In this document: positions 55,904-64,000 of the stretch, piece after piece
How positions within the stretch are numbered: position 1 is the first letter of the stretch
How the letters are laid out: each line of letters starts with the position of its first letter
Assembly: GCF_029854215.1 (NCBI RefSeq)
Contig: NZ_CP122961.1
Span: forward strand, 1,364,001 to 1,428,000
Direction: 5' to 3'
DNA length: 64,000 bases
Origin: Halomonas alkaliantarctica
GTDB taxonomy: Bacteria > Pseudomonadota > Gammaproteobacteria > Pseudomonadales > Halomonadaceae
Notes under the pieces: generated by a model
The model's input: only the letters and a program-made list of their open reading frames with translations
The model's database searches: none
What the model was told of the DNA's origin: nothing
Position numbers and translations under genes: made by a program

Positions 55904-57005
55904 GGACGCTATCCTGTTCCGCTGGCTGTGAAATAATTGCCTCATCAGCAGGCACCGGGGTGACCGTTTCGCCGGTCTCCACCATGCCTGCGCCTAATGT
56001 AATCAGGCGCAGCGGGTCGGGAAGGCCAGTCACATAGGCGCGCTGTATATCGGCACTCACCAGTTCCACGGCGGTTTGCTGCACCTGATCGTTGTCATCC
56101 AGATGCTTGACCGCCAGTTGGCCTTCGCTATTCAAGCTCAACAGCGCAGGCGAAAGGGTGTGCACTTGGCGGGGAGGCAGCGTAATCGTCAGCTCTGCAC
56201 TGCCGCCTGCCAGGCGTTTGCCGGCTGGGTTGTCCAGTGTGGCTTCGATATAAAAGCTACGCGTGGCCTCTTCGGCGCGGTGGCTGATAAAGGTCAGCTC
56301 GCCTTCTAAGTGATCGCCATTAAGCAGCCGGGCGGTCACCGGCAGCCCTACGCTTAAATCACCAACCTGCTGCTGCGAAACCCAGGCGGCCCCTTTCAAG
56401 CGGCGGTCATCGACTAACTGCCCCCACTCTTCGCCGGGTTGGAGCAGGTCGCCTAGTTCCACCTGAACCCGATTGAGCACGCCATCAAACGGCGCGGTGG
56501 GACGGCTGTCATCCAGCTGCTTCTGCAGTTGCGCCACCGAGGCGGCGCTGGCGCTTAGTGCGCTCTGCAGGCGGAGCAGTTCTGGCTGCGAAATCAGCTC
56601 TCGTTGGCGCAGATTGCGCGCCCCGGCATACTCCGCTTCGGCTACCGCTAGCTCGTCCCGGGCCTGCTTTAGCTGCTCGGGCAGGGCATCGTTATCCAGC
56701 ACCAGTAGCGTATCGCCCGCATTTACACGACTGCCTTGCGCGACTGGCTTCTCAGCCACAAAGCCCGCGATGTTGGCACGCAGGGTGGTTTCGCGCTCTG
56801 CCGTCAATTGGCCCTGAACAATTTGCTCGGGAATAAAGGCGGTGCTCTGCTGCACGACAATTTCGACACGCGTACCTTCTTCGCTGGGTGCCGGGGCGTC
56901 TGGGGGTGTGGTTTGAAAGCGCTGAAAATTACCAAACGCGAGCCATATCACTAATGCCAGAACTAGTAGACTAGCCAAGGCATAAGAAAACGGGATTTTT
57001 CGCAT
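55887..57005 (-). CDS. RND periplasmic adaptor (membrane fusion protein)
   Basis: 372 residues. One N-terminal membrane anchor (about 8-25), a lipoyl half-motif (GFVAEKPVAQGSRVNAGDTLLVLD, near 80-103), a coiled-coil hairpin (near 110-150), the second lipoyl half (PFDGVLNRVQVELGDLLQPGEEWG) and beta-barrel. It links the inner-membrane pump to an outer-membrane channel. It overlaps the permease gene. No repressor is adjacent. Confidence 0.9.
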   Translation of the reverse strand: MRKIPFSYALASLLVLALVIWLAFGNFQRFQTTPPDAPAPSEEGTRVEIVVQQSTAFIPEQIVQGQLTAERETTLRANIAGFVAEKPVAQGSRVNAGDTLLVLDNDALPEQLKQARDELAVAEAEYAGARNLRQRELISQPELLRLQSALSASAASVAQLQKQLDDSRPTAPFDGVLNRVQVELGDLLQPGEEWGQLVDDRRLKGAAWVSQQQVGDLSVGLPVTARLLNGDHLEGELTFISHRAEEATRSFYIEATLDNPAGKRLAGGSAELTITLPPRQVHTLSPALLSLNSEGQLAVKHLDDNDQVQQTAVELVSADIQRAYVTGLPDPLRLITLGAGMVETGETVTPVPADEAIISQPAEQDSVHAPVD

Positions 57006-57130
57006 GGAGCATCCATGTCCTTAGCAAAACAAGAAAGGAGGGTATAAAGCCGAAGATACCATAGCGCAACTCAACCTTTTCAGCGAGTAGCAAGCCGCTG
57101 AGTGGATGGCAAGTATGACAAATCGCCGGC

Positions 57131-57160
57131 ATGTCGATAGATAGTATGTCTATAGATAGT
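57131..57160. repeat. 15-bp tandem duplication between the efflux and mdh genes
   Basis: ATGTCGATAGATAGT (57131-57145) is followed directly by ATGTCTATAGATAGT (57146-57160), one base different. It lies in the divergent control region, 118 bases before mdh and 126 before the adaptor gene. Confidence 0.6.
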
Positions 57161-57277
57161 AGTCTCATGTCTGATTGAGTTTTTGTCCGGCTGGGCATAC
57201 CATCTTTGCGTCTTGAGTTCTGTTAAGCCACTCCTCAGGCGAGAACCATCCCTAGGCGAACCAATCAAGGAGCAATG

Positions 57278-58252
57278 ATGAAAGATCCAGTACGTATTGC
57301 GATTACCGGCGGCGCCGGTCAGATCAGCTACTCTCTTATTTTCCGCATCGCCGCTGGCGACATGTTGGGGCCGGATCAGCCTGTCATTCTCCAGCTTCTG
57401 GAAATTCCCCAGGCAATGGACGCCCTGAACGGCGTGGTTATGGAAGTCAACGACTGTGCCTTCCCGCTGGTACAAGACATTGTTGCCACCGACGACCCGA
57501 ACGTCGCGTTCAAAGACGCTGATTTCGCCCTGCTGGTCGGCGCTCGTCCGCGTGGCCCAGGCATGGAGCGTAAAGACCTGCTGGAAGCCAACGCAGCGAT
57601 CTTCTCCGTGCAAGGTAAAGCGCTGAACGATCACGCCAGCCGTGATGTGAAAGTGCTGGTTGTCGGTAACCCGGCCAACACCAACGCGCTGATTGCTTCC
57701 TGCAACGCACCGGACCTGGATGCAGGCCAGTTCACTGCCATGACGCGTTTGGATCACAACCGCGCCCTGACCCAGCTGGCTCAGAAAACCGGCAAGCACG
57801 TCACTGACGTTGAAAACATGATCATCTGGGGCAACCACAGTGCCACCCAGTATCCGGATCTGGCCCAGTGCAAAGTCGACGGCAAGGCAGCGTTCGATCT
57901 GGTTGAACGCGACTGGTACGAAAACGACTTTATCCCCACCGTGCAGCAGCGCGGCGCGGCGATCATCAAAGCACGTGGCGCTTCCTCTGCCGCTTCTGCT
58001 GCCTCTTCCGCCATCGACCATATGCACGACTGGGCGCTGGGTTCCAAAGGCATCGTCAGCATGGCGATTCCGTCCGACGGCAGCTACGGCATCGACGAGG
58101 GCATCATCTACTCCTACCCAGTGCGTTGTCAGGGTGGCAAATATGAAATCGTTCAAGGCTTCGAAATTGACGAATTCAGCCAAGAGAAGATGAAAGCCAC
58201 CGAGAAAGAGTTGCGCGAAGAGCGTGCAGCCGTCGAGCATCTGCTCGGCTAA
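57278..58252 (+). CDS. mdh: Malate dehydrogenase
   Basis: 324 residues. TCA-cycle enzyme of the cytosolic-type MDH group, not the E. coli type. NAD-binding [14 protein letters not shown] near 9-22, substrate Arg block [15 protein letters not shown] near 87-101, and catalytic His in [13 protein letters not shown] near 184. I use the second ATG (57278), five bases after AAGGAG; the first is only two bases after it. A strong terminator follows. Confidence 0.95.
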   Translation: MKDPVRIAITGGAGQISYSLIFRIAAGDMLGPDQPVILQLLEIPQAMDALNGVVMEVNDCAFPLVQDIVATDDPNVAFKDADFALLVGARPRGPGMERKDLLEANAAIFSVQGKALNDHASRDVKVLVVGNPANTNALIASCNAPDLDAGQFTAMTRLDHNRALTQLAQKTGKHVTDVENMIIWGNHSATQYPDLAQCKVDGKAAFDLVERDWYENDFIPTVQQRGAAIIKARGASSAASAASSAIDHMHDWALGSKGIVSMAIPSDGSYGIDEGIIYSYPVRCQGGKYEIVQGFEIDEFSQEKMKATEKELREERAAVEHLLG

Positions 58253-58288
58253 ACGCGCCTGCCGGTTTATATGCGCGGCGATAAACGC

Positions 58289-58322
58289 AAAACCCCGCAA
58301 GCTTGGCTTGCGGGGTTTTTTA
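58289..58322. terminator. Bidirectional terminator after mdh
   Basis: AAAACCCCGCAAGC pairs with GCTTGCGGGGTTTT around a 3-base loop, with flanking A and T runs, serving mdh and the converging HAD gene. Confidence 0.9.
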
Positions 58323-58352
58323 TTATGGTTTATTCCTCAACACTCACAAGCC

Positions 58353-59009
58353 TCAATCCCGCAAACTCATGATCCGCCACTGGCGTTCTTTGGCGATTTC
58401 GCGGAGGGTGTCGTCGGGGTCGACGGCGACGGGGTGCTCGACTATTTCTAACAGCGGCAAATCATTGTGCGAGTCGCTATAGAACCATGCGCCTTCCATG
58501 GTCAGGTCTTGATCTTCCAGCCACTTTTCTAAGCGGGTGACTTTGCCTTCGCGGTAGCTGGGAATGCCCGAAACGCGACCCGTGTAGCGGCCCTCTTTGA
58601 CCTCCGGGTTCACCGCGATTAAGTGATCGACACCCAAGCGCTCGGCAATCGGTGCAGTAATAAAGCGGTTGGTGGCGGTAATAATCAGCAGCGTATCGCC
58701 TTTGGTGCGGTGGCGCGCCAGCAGCTCTTCCGCTTTGGGCAGGATGTTTGGCTCGATTTTGCTGGCCATAAACTGCTGGTGCCATGCCGAAAGCTGTTCA
58801 GGGGAGTTGTCGGCCAAGGGCTTAAGCGCCATTTCCAAAAAGGCGGCCATATCTAGGGTGCCCGCATTGTAATCGGCCATGAAGCGCTCATTGGCTTCCC
58901 GGTAGGCAACCGGATCGACTGCCCCTTGTTCGAGTAAAAACTCGCCCCAGGCATGATCGCTGTCGATGGATAGCAGCGTATTATCCAAATCGAAAATGGC
59001 CAGACTCAC
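58353..59009 (-). CDS. HAD-IB phosphatase, histidinol-phosphatase HisN-like
   Basis: 218 residues. Motif I FDLDNTLLSIDSDHAW at 5-20, motif II IITATN near 108, Lys in YREGKVTRLEKW near 151 and motif III WFYSDSHNDLPLLEI near 176. Close in type to SerB and CicA. In Pseudomonas the gene in the same place, before rppH-ptsP, encodes the histidinol-phosphatase HisN, so that is the best guess. A general phosphoserine-type phosphatase is the alternative. Confidence 0.8.
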   Translation of the reverse strand: MSLAIFDLDNTLLSIDSDHAWGEFLLEQGAVDPVAYREANERFMADYNAGTLDMAAFLEMALKPLADNSPEQLSAWHQQFMASKIEPNILPKAEELLARHRTKGDTLLIITATNRFITAPIAERLGVDHLIAVNPEVKEGRYTGRVSGIPSYREGKVTRLEKWLEDQDLTMEGAWFYSDSHNDLPLLEIVEHPVAVDPDDTLREIAKERQWRIMSLRD

Positions 59010-59229
59010 GGCGCTCCCCTTTTTAGTCAGTGATAGTAAGTGGTTAGTGTGTAAAAGCCGTTGTTAAGGCAAATAGCGGACGCGGATTATCGCAGAGTCG
59101 CACTGCCATTCCCACCAGCGATACGGGTAATACGAAGTAAGCATTCACCACTTAGCGTTATATTGTATTGATACGCTTGTCACCCTTGTGGAAAAATGGG
59201 GACAACTGAAAATTTATAAGGTGATGTCC

Positions 59230-59721
59230 GTGATCGACGCTGACGGCTTTCGCCCCAATGTTGGCATTATCATTGCCAATAGCCAGGGGCAGCTGCTTTG
59301 GGCGCGTCGGGTAGGACAAAATGCGTGGCAATTTCCCCAGGGGGGCATCAATGCAAGCGAGACGCCACAACAAGCACTTTTTCGTGAGCTTTACGAAGAG
59401 ATCGGCCTAACCGCCGAGGATGTTGATATTGTTGCCTGCACCCGGGGCTGGCTACGCTACCGTCTGCCACGACGTATGATTCGCACGCATTCGCGTCCGG
59501 TCTGTATAGGCCAGAAGCAAAAGTGGTTTTTACTTAAAATCCGTTGCCTGGAAAGCCAAATATGTATGACGGCAACCCCAACACCTGAGTTTGATGGGTG
59601 GCGGTGGGTAAGCTACTGGTACCCGCTAGGGCAGGTAGTGCCTTTTAAGCGAGAGGTGTATCGGCGCGCGCTGCGAGAGTTGTCTCCGCGCGTTCAGCGC
59701 CTGGCACAGGATGAAGATTAG
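59230..59721 (+). CDS. rppH: RNA pyrophosphohydrolase RppH
   Basis: 163 residues. Removes pyrophosphate from mRNA 5' ends to start decay. Family N-terminus [17 protein letters not shown] and the Nudix box [23 protein letters not shown] near 36-58 are present. I choose GTG 59230, with AAGGTG six bases upstream and a match to the family start; the ATG at 59224 abuts the site. It precedes ptsP, a conserved pairing. Confidence 0.92.
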   Translation: MIDADGFRPNVGIIIANSQGQLLWARRVGQNAWQFPQGGINASETPQQALFRELYEEIGLTAEDVDIVACTRGWLRYRLPRRMIRTHSRPVCIGQKQKWFLLKIRCLESQICMTATPTPEFDGWRWVSYWYPLGQVVPFKREVYRRALRELSPRVQRLAQDED

Positions 59722-59809
59722 GGCGATGGACCGCTGCCCCAATTAGGGCCGCGGCAGTTTGCCAGGAAATTCCTCAGCGAGGCAAATAATAGTGAAAAGT
59801 AAAACGTCC

Positions 59810-62071
59810 ATGCTTGAGGTGCTGCGCCGAGTGATTCAGGAAGTGAATGGCGCGCGCAACCTCGACGCCGCGCTGTCCACGATGGTACGCCGAATTCGTA
59901 AAGCGATGCAGACCGATGTGTGCTCCTTCTATCTCTACGACAAGGAGCTTGAGTCGCTGGTATTGATGGAAACTATTGGCTTGCGTACCCAAGCAGTAGG
60001 GCGCGTAGTGCTTCCGTTAGGCGAAGGCCTGGTGGGTTTGGTAGCTAAACGCAGCGAGCCGCTTAACCTCGAGGATGCCCAGACCCACCCGCAATTCCGC
60101 TATTTTGAAGCCACTGGAGAAGAGCGCTACTCCAGCTTTTTAGGCGTGCCTATTATCCACCAGCGGCTGATGCTCGGCGTGCTGGTTGTTCAGCAAGCCG
60201 AAAAACGCCGCTACGACGATGAAGATGAAGCCTTCCTGGTCACCATGGCTGCGCAACTGGCAGGCGTATTAGCGCACGCCTTAGCGACAGGTAACCTGCT
60301 GCGCCCGGCACTTGCCGGTGGGCAGGCAATGTTTAAAGGTGTGGCTGCCTCGCCGGGTATGGCCATGGGAGAAGCGGTGGTGATTACCCCGCCTTCCGAT
60401 CTCAATAGCGTGCCGGATCTCATTCCAAGCGATCAGGACTATGAGGTCGAGCGCTTGAAGGAGGCGATCGGTAAAACCCGCAGCGAAATTCGTGCGGCGG
60501 CCGAGCGCTTGGCAAGTCGTATCTCTGCACAGGAGCTGGCGCTGTTTGATGTTTATCAGCAAATGCTTGGCGAAGCAGCGCTGGCCGACGAAGTGGAAAA
60601 GCGCATTCGCGAAGGGCAGTGGGCGCCTGGCGCCCTGGCTGACGTAGTGCGACGCCACGTGCAGTACTTAGAGCGCGTTGACGATAACTACCTGCGTGAG
60701 CGCGCCGCCGATATTCGCGATCTGGGCCGCCGCGTGTTGGCACACTTGCAGGAAGACACGCCGTCCACGCCGGAAACCTACCCCGATAACGCGATCTTGG
60801 TCGGCGACGAAATTAGCGTGGCCATGCTGGGTGAGGTCCCCCGCGAGAAGCTCAAAGGGCTGGTCTCGGTACGCGGTTCCAGCACTTCTCACGTGGCGAT
60901 TGTCGCCCGCGCCATGGGCATTCCTACGGTGCTGGGCATGGTGGATTTACCGCTGCCGCGCCTAGGTGGTGCACCGGTGGTGCTGGATGGTCACCGTGGC
61001 CGCCTGTTTGTACGCCCAGCGCCTGAACTGAAAGCACGCTATGAAAGTTTGATTGCTGAAGAGATTGCGCTGAGCGAGTTGTTAGAGCACGAACAAGATC
61101 TACCCAGCGCCACCCCCGACGGCCACGCCATGCCGCTAATGGTGAATACCGGGTTGGCGGTCGATGCCACCGCGCTGCTTAAAAGCCGTATCGGTGGGGT
61201 GGGGCTCTATCGTACAGAAGTGCCGTTTATGATTACCGAACGCTTCCCCGGCGAAAAAGAGCAAACCAAGCTCTATCGCGACCAGCTTGAAGGCTTTGCG
61301 CCGCTGCCGGTGGTGATGCGAACTCTGGATATTGGTGGCGACAAAGATCTGCCTTATTTCCCGATTGAAGAGGCCAACCCGTTCCTTGGATGGCGCGGTA
61401 TGCGCGTGACGCTGGATCACCCCGAAGTGCTGATGGTGCAACTGCGTGCGATGCTTAAAGCCTCCATCGACCTGGATAACCTCTACGTCCTCTTCCCGAT
61501 GATCACCAACGTCGAAGAAGTAGACGAAGCGTTGCGGCTGCTGGATCGTGCCATTCTAGAGCTGGGCGAAGAGGGCATTACCGTCGTCAGGCCCAAGGTC
61601 GGCGTGATGATTGAAGTGCCCGCCACTATTTACCAAATGGACGCGCTGGCGAAGCGAGTCGACTTCTTCTCTGTGGGCAGCAACGATTTAACCCAGTACT
61701 TACTGGCGGTGGATCGCAACAACCCACGGGTATCGAGTCTTTACGATGCGCTGCATCCGGCGTTGCTCGGTGCCTTGTTGGAACTTGCCACTGATGCCAC
61801 GCGGCTCAATAAGCCCATTTCGCTATGCGGTGAATTGGCCGGCGACCCAGCCGGGGCGCTGCTACTCATGGCCATGGGCTTTACCAGTCTCTCCATGAAT
61901 GCACCAAGCCTGCCTAAAGTGCGCGCGGCCATTCGCCGAGTACCGCTTAGCGATGCCCAGCAACTGCTCAAAGAAGTCATGGAGCTGGATACGCCTGCTC
62001 AGGTGCACACTCATCTAGAGGGATGTATGGATGAGTGGCAGCTATCGCACCTTATGCCGCCCCGTGACTGA
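59810..62071 (+). CDS. ptsP: Phosphoenolpyruvate-protein phosphotransferase PtsP (EI-Ntr)
   Basis: 753 residues. An N-terminal GAF domain (about 1-150), then the EI part with the phospho-His in GSSTSHVAIVARAMG near 360 and the PEP-binding barrel with FSVGSNDLTQYLLAVDRNN near 622-640. It starts the nitrogen phosphotransferase relay (to NPr and EIIA-Ntr), where GAF binding of glutamine inhibits it. ATG 59810 gives MLEVLRRVIQEVN, the family start. Confidence 0.93.
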   Translation: MLEVLRRVIQEVNGARNLDAALSTMVRRIRKAMQTDVCSFYLYDKELESLVLMETIGLRTQAVGRVVLPLGEGLVGLVAKRSEPLNLEDAQTHPQFRYFEATGEERYSSFLGVPIIHQRLMLGVLVVQQAEKRRYDDEDEAFLVTMAAQLAGVLAHALATGNLLRPALAGGQAMFKGVAASPGMAMGEAVVITPPSDLNSVPDLIPSDQDYEVERLKEAIGKTRSEIRAAAERLASRISAQELALFDVYQQMLGEAALADEVEKRIREGQWAPGALADVVRRHVQYLERVDDNYLRERAADIRDLGRRVLAHLQEDTPSTPETYPDNAILVGDEISVAMLGEVPREKLKGLVSVRGSSTSHVAIVARAMGIPTVLGMVDLPLPRLGGAPVVLDGHRGRLFVRPAPELKARYESLIAEEIALSELLEHEQDLPSATPDGHAMPLMVNTGLAVDATALLKSRIGGVGLYRTEVPFMITERFPGEKEQTKLYRDQLEGFAPLPVVMRTLDIGGDKDLPYFPIEEANPFLGWRGMRVTLDHPEVLMVQLRAMLKASIDLDNLYVLFPMITNVEEVDEALRLLDRAILELGEEGITVVRPKVGVMIEVPATIYQMDALAKRVDFFSVGSNDLTQYLLAVDRNNPRVSSLYDALHPALLGALLELATDATRLNKPISLCGELAGDPAGALLLMAMGFTSLSMNAPSLPKVRAAIRRVPLSDAQQLLKEVMELDTPAQVHTHLEGCMDEWQLSHLMPPRD

Positions 62072-62085
62072 TTTTTATGCAAATC

Positions 62086-62886
62086 TTAGGACGTTGATTC
62101 TAGCGAATCGCTGGGCAATGCCAGGGTAGTTTCACCCTCAAAGCGACCCAATGGCCCAAAGCGCTGCTCGGTGATTTCAATGTGCCCGTGGCTATCCAGG
62201 GTTAGCCACGAGGTGGCGCGGGTGCCATAGCGCTCGCCGACTATAAACGCCGCTGAGAGTTGACGCTCCAGCTCAAGCCCCACACCCGTATCCGGAAGCT
62301 CCTCAACAGCCGCTTCTTGCGGGTTCTGCATTGCACGCTGAAGAGCGGTAGGCCATGTCTGGGTGGGGTCTGGTTGTGAAAGCGTGTGCTCAAGCGCACT
62401 ACGCACATGTAAAAGCTTCGGCCAGGGCGAGTTGAGGTTGGCATTGGATAGGCCGTGCACGCCGGGGGCTACCTCGTTGAGGGCCAAATGATTTCTGCCC
62501 CGGTGTAGATGCCAAAGCCGCGTTGGCGTCGCCACTAACAAATTGAACCCTGCATAGCGCAGTGCTTCGCCCTCGCTGAGTGTGATTAGCCACGCTTCAA
62601 TATCGCCACACTGCAAGGCATTGGCGACCAGCTCACCCCGGCTTGGGGCGCCAGGAGGCATGCTTAGTTGTAGGTCACGTACGTTGGTTAGGGTTGCCAC
62701 GATACCGCCGCGTCTGGCCGCCAGCCACGAGCCACCAGCCTCTAAATCACGCCCACCAAAAAGCTTGGGGTTATCTTTCCACACCCCAAGCGGCGCGGTG
62801 GGGCGCGCATGGAACTCATCCCGGTTACCCATCAGCCGCAAAGGCATGGGCGTGCCGGGTTGCCAAGCAAACGATATTAAGCACAT
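62086..62886 (-). CDS. NRDE-family protein (DUF833)
   Basis: 266 residues. Begins MCLISFAWQPG with Cys2 as likely N-terminal nucleophile after Met removal, then the family motif GNRDEFHARPTAPL at about 21-34. The NTN-hydrolase-like fold is inferred. Substrate unknown. It converges on ptsP with 14 bases between. Confidence 0.85.
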   Translation of the reverse strand: MCLISFAWQPGTPMPLRLMGNRDEFHARPTAPLGVWKDNPKLFGGRDLEAGGSWLAARRGGIVATLTNVRDLQLSMPPGAPSRGELVANALQCGDIEAWLITLSEGEALRYAGFNLLVATPTRLWHLHRGRNHLALNEVAPGVHGLSNANLNSPWPKLLHVRSALEHTLSQPDPTQTWPTALQRAMQNPQEAAVEELPDTGVGLELERQLSAAFIVGERYGTRATSWLTLDSHGHIEITEQRFGPLGRFEGETTLALPSDSLESTS

Positions 62887-63116
62887 AACAAACTCGTAGG
62901 CGATTAGGGTGGAAAGCGTTCAACGCAAGAGCAGCATGACAGTAATGAAGCGCAGACGTACACTGACCTCAGTACGGTTACATCAGTACTATTAGATCAG
63001 TTTTATGTTTGTAGCATAAATCGTCACGCTGAAGGGTGTCTGTTTCGGCAAATAGTCCAAGGTTTAATCAGTGGTCGCGTAACCTGCGGCCTTGCGGCCA
63101 ATAGGAAGGCGGGATC

Positions 63117-64000
63117 ATGCAACGCTATCAACGGGAACACTTTTGGAACGCCATTATTTGGCCTCTGCTGTGGCCCTTGCTGCTTGTGCAGGCGTCCCTC
63201 GTTGTTCTTTGCCTGGTAGTTGGCGTCATGATGTGGTGGATGTCCCCAAGCTATACCTCCTGGAGCACCATGCTGTGGTTAATGGCGGCTCTGCTCATTG
63301 GCAGTAGTCTGAATGTTGGCGCCTTTCTTATGCTGGTTAAAGCGCATGCCCGGCGCAACGATGCTCGTTTTATGCACGAACTCACCGAACTTGAACGGCA
63401 TAGTCAGGCATTGTGTACCACCGCAGTGCGTTCGCTACCTGAATATCAATGTTCACCGTCGGATGCCGCCGACGAATTTCATTCCCCCCTCAAGCGGTTG
63501 GCCAGTGTTAATGAAGCGCTATTGGATCTTGAGCGCTCTATACGCTGCTCGCAAGTGGTCAGCTCGGCTACTAAGAACACTCAGCAAGAGCATGAGCAAA
63601 CGTTGTTGGACGACTTTCAGTACCAGCAACGACAGCTTAAACACTTGAAGGCTGGGCGAGAAAGAGCGCGGGAGGAGTCGCGGTTGAAATCCGGCTATTT
63701 AACGCTCCTGCAGAATGAAACGAATAACTTGTTAGACCATTTGAATGCCATGGCTGAAAAAGAGATTACTGATAATTGTCGGCAAAATGTCTTGGAAGTA
63801 TACGAGCACGTGTCGGATATTCGCGCCCTATTAGCCAATCTCGTTCAGCAAGATTCTGAACAAGAGGATGGATATAGCGCTTTAGGCGATGAGGCAAAGG
63901 GAGTCGATAACGAGCGTGTCGTGACGCAGCACAGTTTGCGTGTACTGGTCGTCGACGATGGGCCGGTAAATTTGATGTTGGCGCGGCAAATGCTTGAAGC
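63117..64000 (+). CDS. Hybrid sensor-like protein with degenerate kinase core, 3' end outside the window
   Basis: At least 294 residues from ATG 63117 (AGGAAGGCGGG upstream), running off the window. Two membrane helices at about 13-42 and 55-75 are followed by a long charged coiled coil (80-190). A segment at about 195-215, RLKSGYLTLLQNETNNLLDHL, aligns with the histidine-kinase H-box but has Asn where the His belongs. There is no ATPase domain before a receiver domain begins near 277 (RVLVVDDGPVNLMLARQML). So it looks like a BarA-type architecture with the kinase core lost. Whether an HPt domain follows cannot be seen. Confidence 0.65.
   Translation, partial: MQRYQREHFWNAIIWPLLWPLLLVQASLVVLCLVVGVMMWWMSPSYTSWSTMLWLMAALLIGSSLNVGAFLMLVKAHARRNDARFMHELTELERHSQALCTTAVRSLPEYQCSPSDAADEFHSPLKRLASVNEALLDLERSIRCSQVVSSATKNTQQEHEQTLLDDFQYQQRQLKHLKAGRERAREESRLKSGYLTLLQNETNNLLDHLNAMAEKEITDNCRQNVLEVYEHVSDIRALLANLVQQDSEQEDGYSALGDEAKGVDNERVVTQHSLRVLVVDDGPVNLMLARQMLE

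Noticed and set aside
57080..58300. 406-codon open frame on the minus strand across mdh
   Set aside because: It is fully antisense to the clear mdh gene and has no recognisable domain; long shadow frames arise from the codon bias of highly expressed genes.
1..64000. tRNA, rRNA or prophage/IS genes
   Set aside because: I read the intergenic spaces for cloverleaf arms, transposase and integrase motifs and saw none I could support.

Overview
The window reads as a chromosomal stretch of a moderately halophilic gammaproteobacterium, most likely Halomonas or a close relative in the Halomonadaceae. This rests on gene content and order: glucosylglycerate synthesis genes, nrdR-ribD-ribBX-ribH-nusB-thiL-pgpA, nudE/yrfG-hslR-hslO-pckA, HAD phosphatase-rppH-ptsP, and many acidic proteins. 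I see no phage, IS element, CRISPR array, rRNA or tRNA. Most of the window is ordinary core genome. The interest lies in regulation between genes and in a few accessory operons.

Layout. 0-3.7 kb: a decayed metallo-beta-lactamase-fold RNase-like gene, two envelope lipoproteins (one FlgO-like) and an orphan MotB/OmpA protein, with a degenerate 14-bp tandem array between them. 3.7-6.4 kb: a candidate small RNA on the minus strand, then a glucosylglycerate synthesis operon (gpgP-gpgS) preceded by NtrC-like sites and a -24/-12 (sigma-54) promoter. 6.5-8.1 kb: a chemoreceptor with a near-consensus FliA promoter. 8.2-14.8 kb: a sulfur block with a persulfide-dioxygenase-like enzyme, two YeeE/YedE half-transporters, a two-component system in one apparent operon with thiosulfate dehydrogenase TsdBA, and DsbG. 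14.9-16.8 kb: a GH13_18 phosphorylase, probably glucosylglycerate phosphorylase, with its own sigma-54 promoter. 16.9-26.3 kb: nrdR, riboflavin genes, nusB, thiL, pgpA, a DUF945 protein and a Lon protease with a sigma-32-like promoter. 26.5-31.1 kb: two paralogous PAS chemoreceptors. 31.3-47.1 kb: ilvD, an oxidoreductase, nudE, yrfG-hslR-hslO, pckA, an alpha-hydroxy-acid dehydrogenase with a LysR neighbour, tex, gshA-dsbB and an alpha/beta hydrolase. 47.1-51.7 kb: a livKHMGF-type ABC transporter. 52.2-57.0 kb: rsd and an RND efflux pair. 57.3-64 kb: mdh, a HAD phosphatase, rppH, ptsP, an NRDE protein and the start of a hybrid sensor-like protein.

The strongest idea is a nitrogen-controlled glucosylglycerate circuit. 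The synthesis operon at 4.1 kb and the likely phosphorolytic gene at 16.7 kb lie 10 kb apart, yet each carries a correctly spaced -24/-12 promoter, and the synthesis operon also has NtrC-type sites about 130 bp upstream. Glucosylglycerate contains no nitrogen and is known to replace glutamate as a solute when nitrogen is scarce, so making and recovering it under NtrC/RpoN control is coherent. All promoter, sRNA and operator calls come from reading the sequence and have not been tested.
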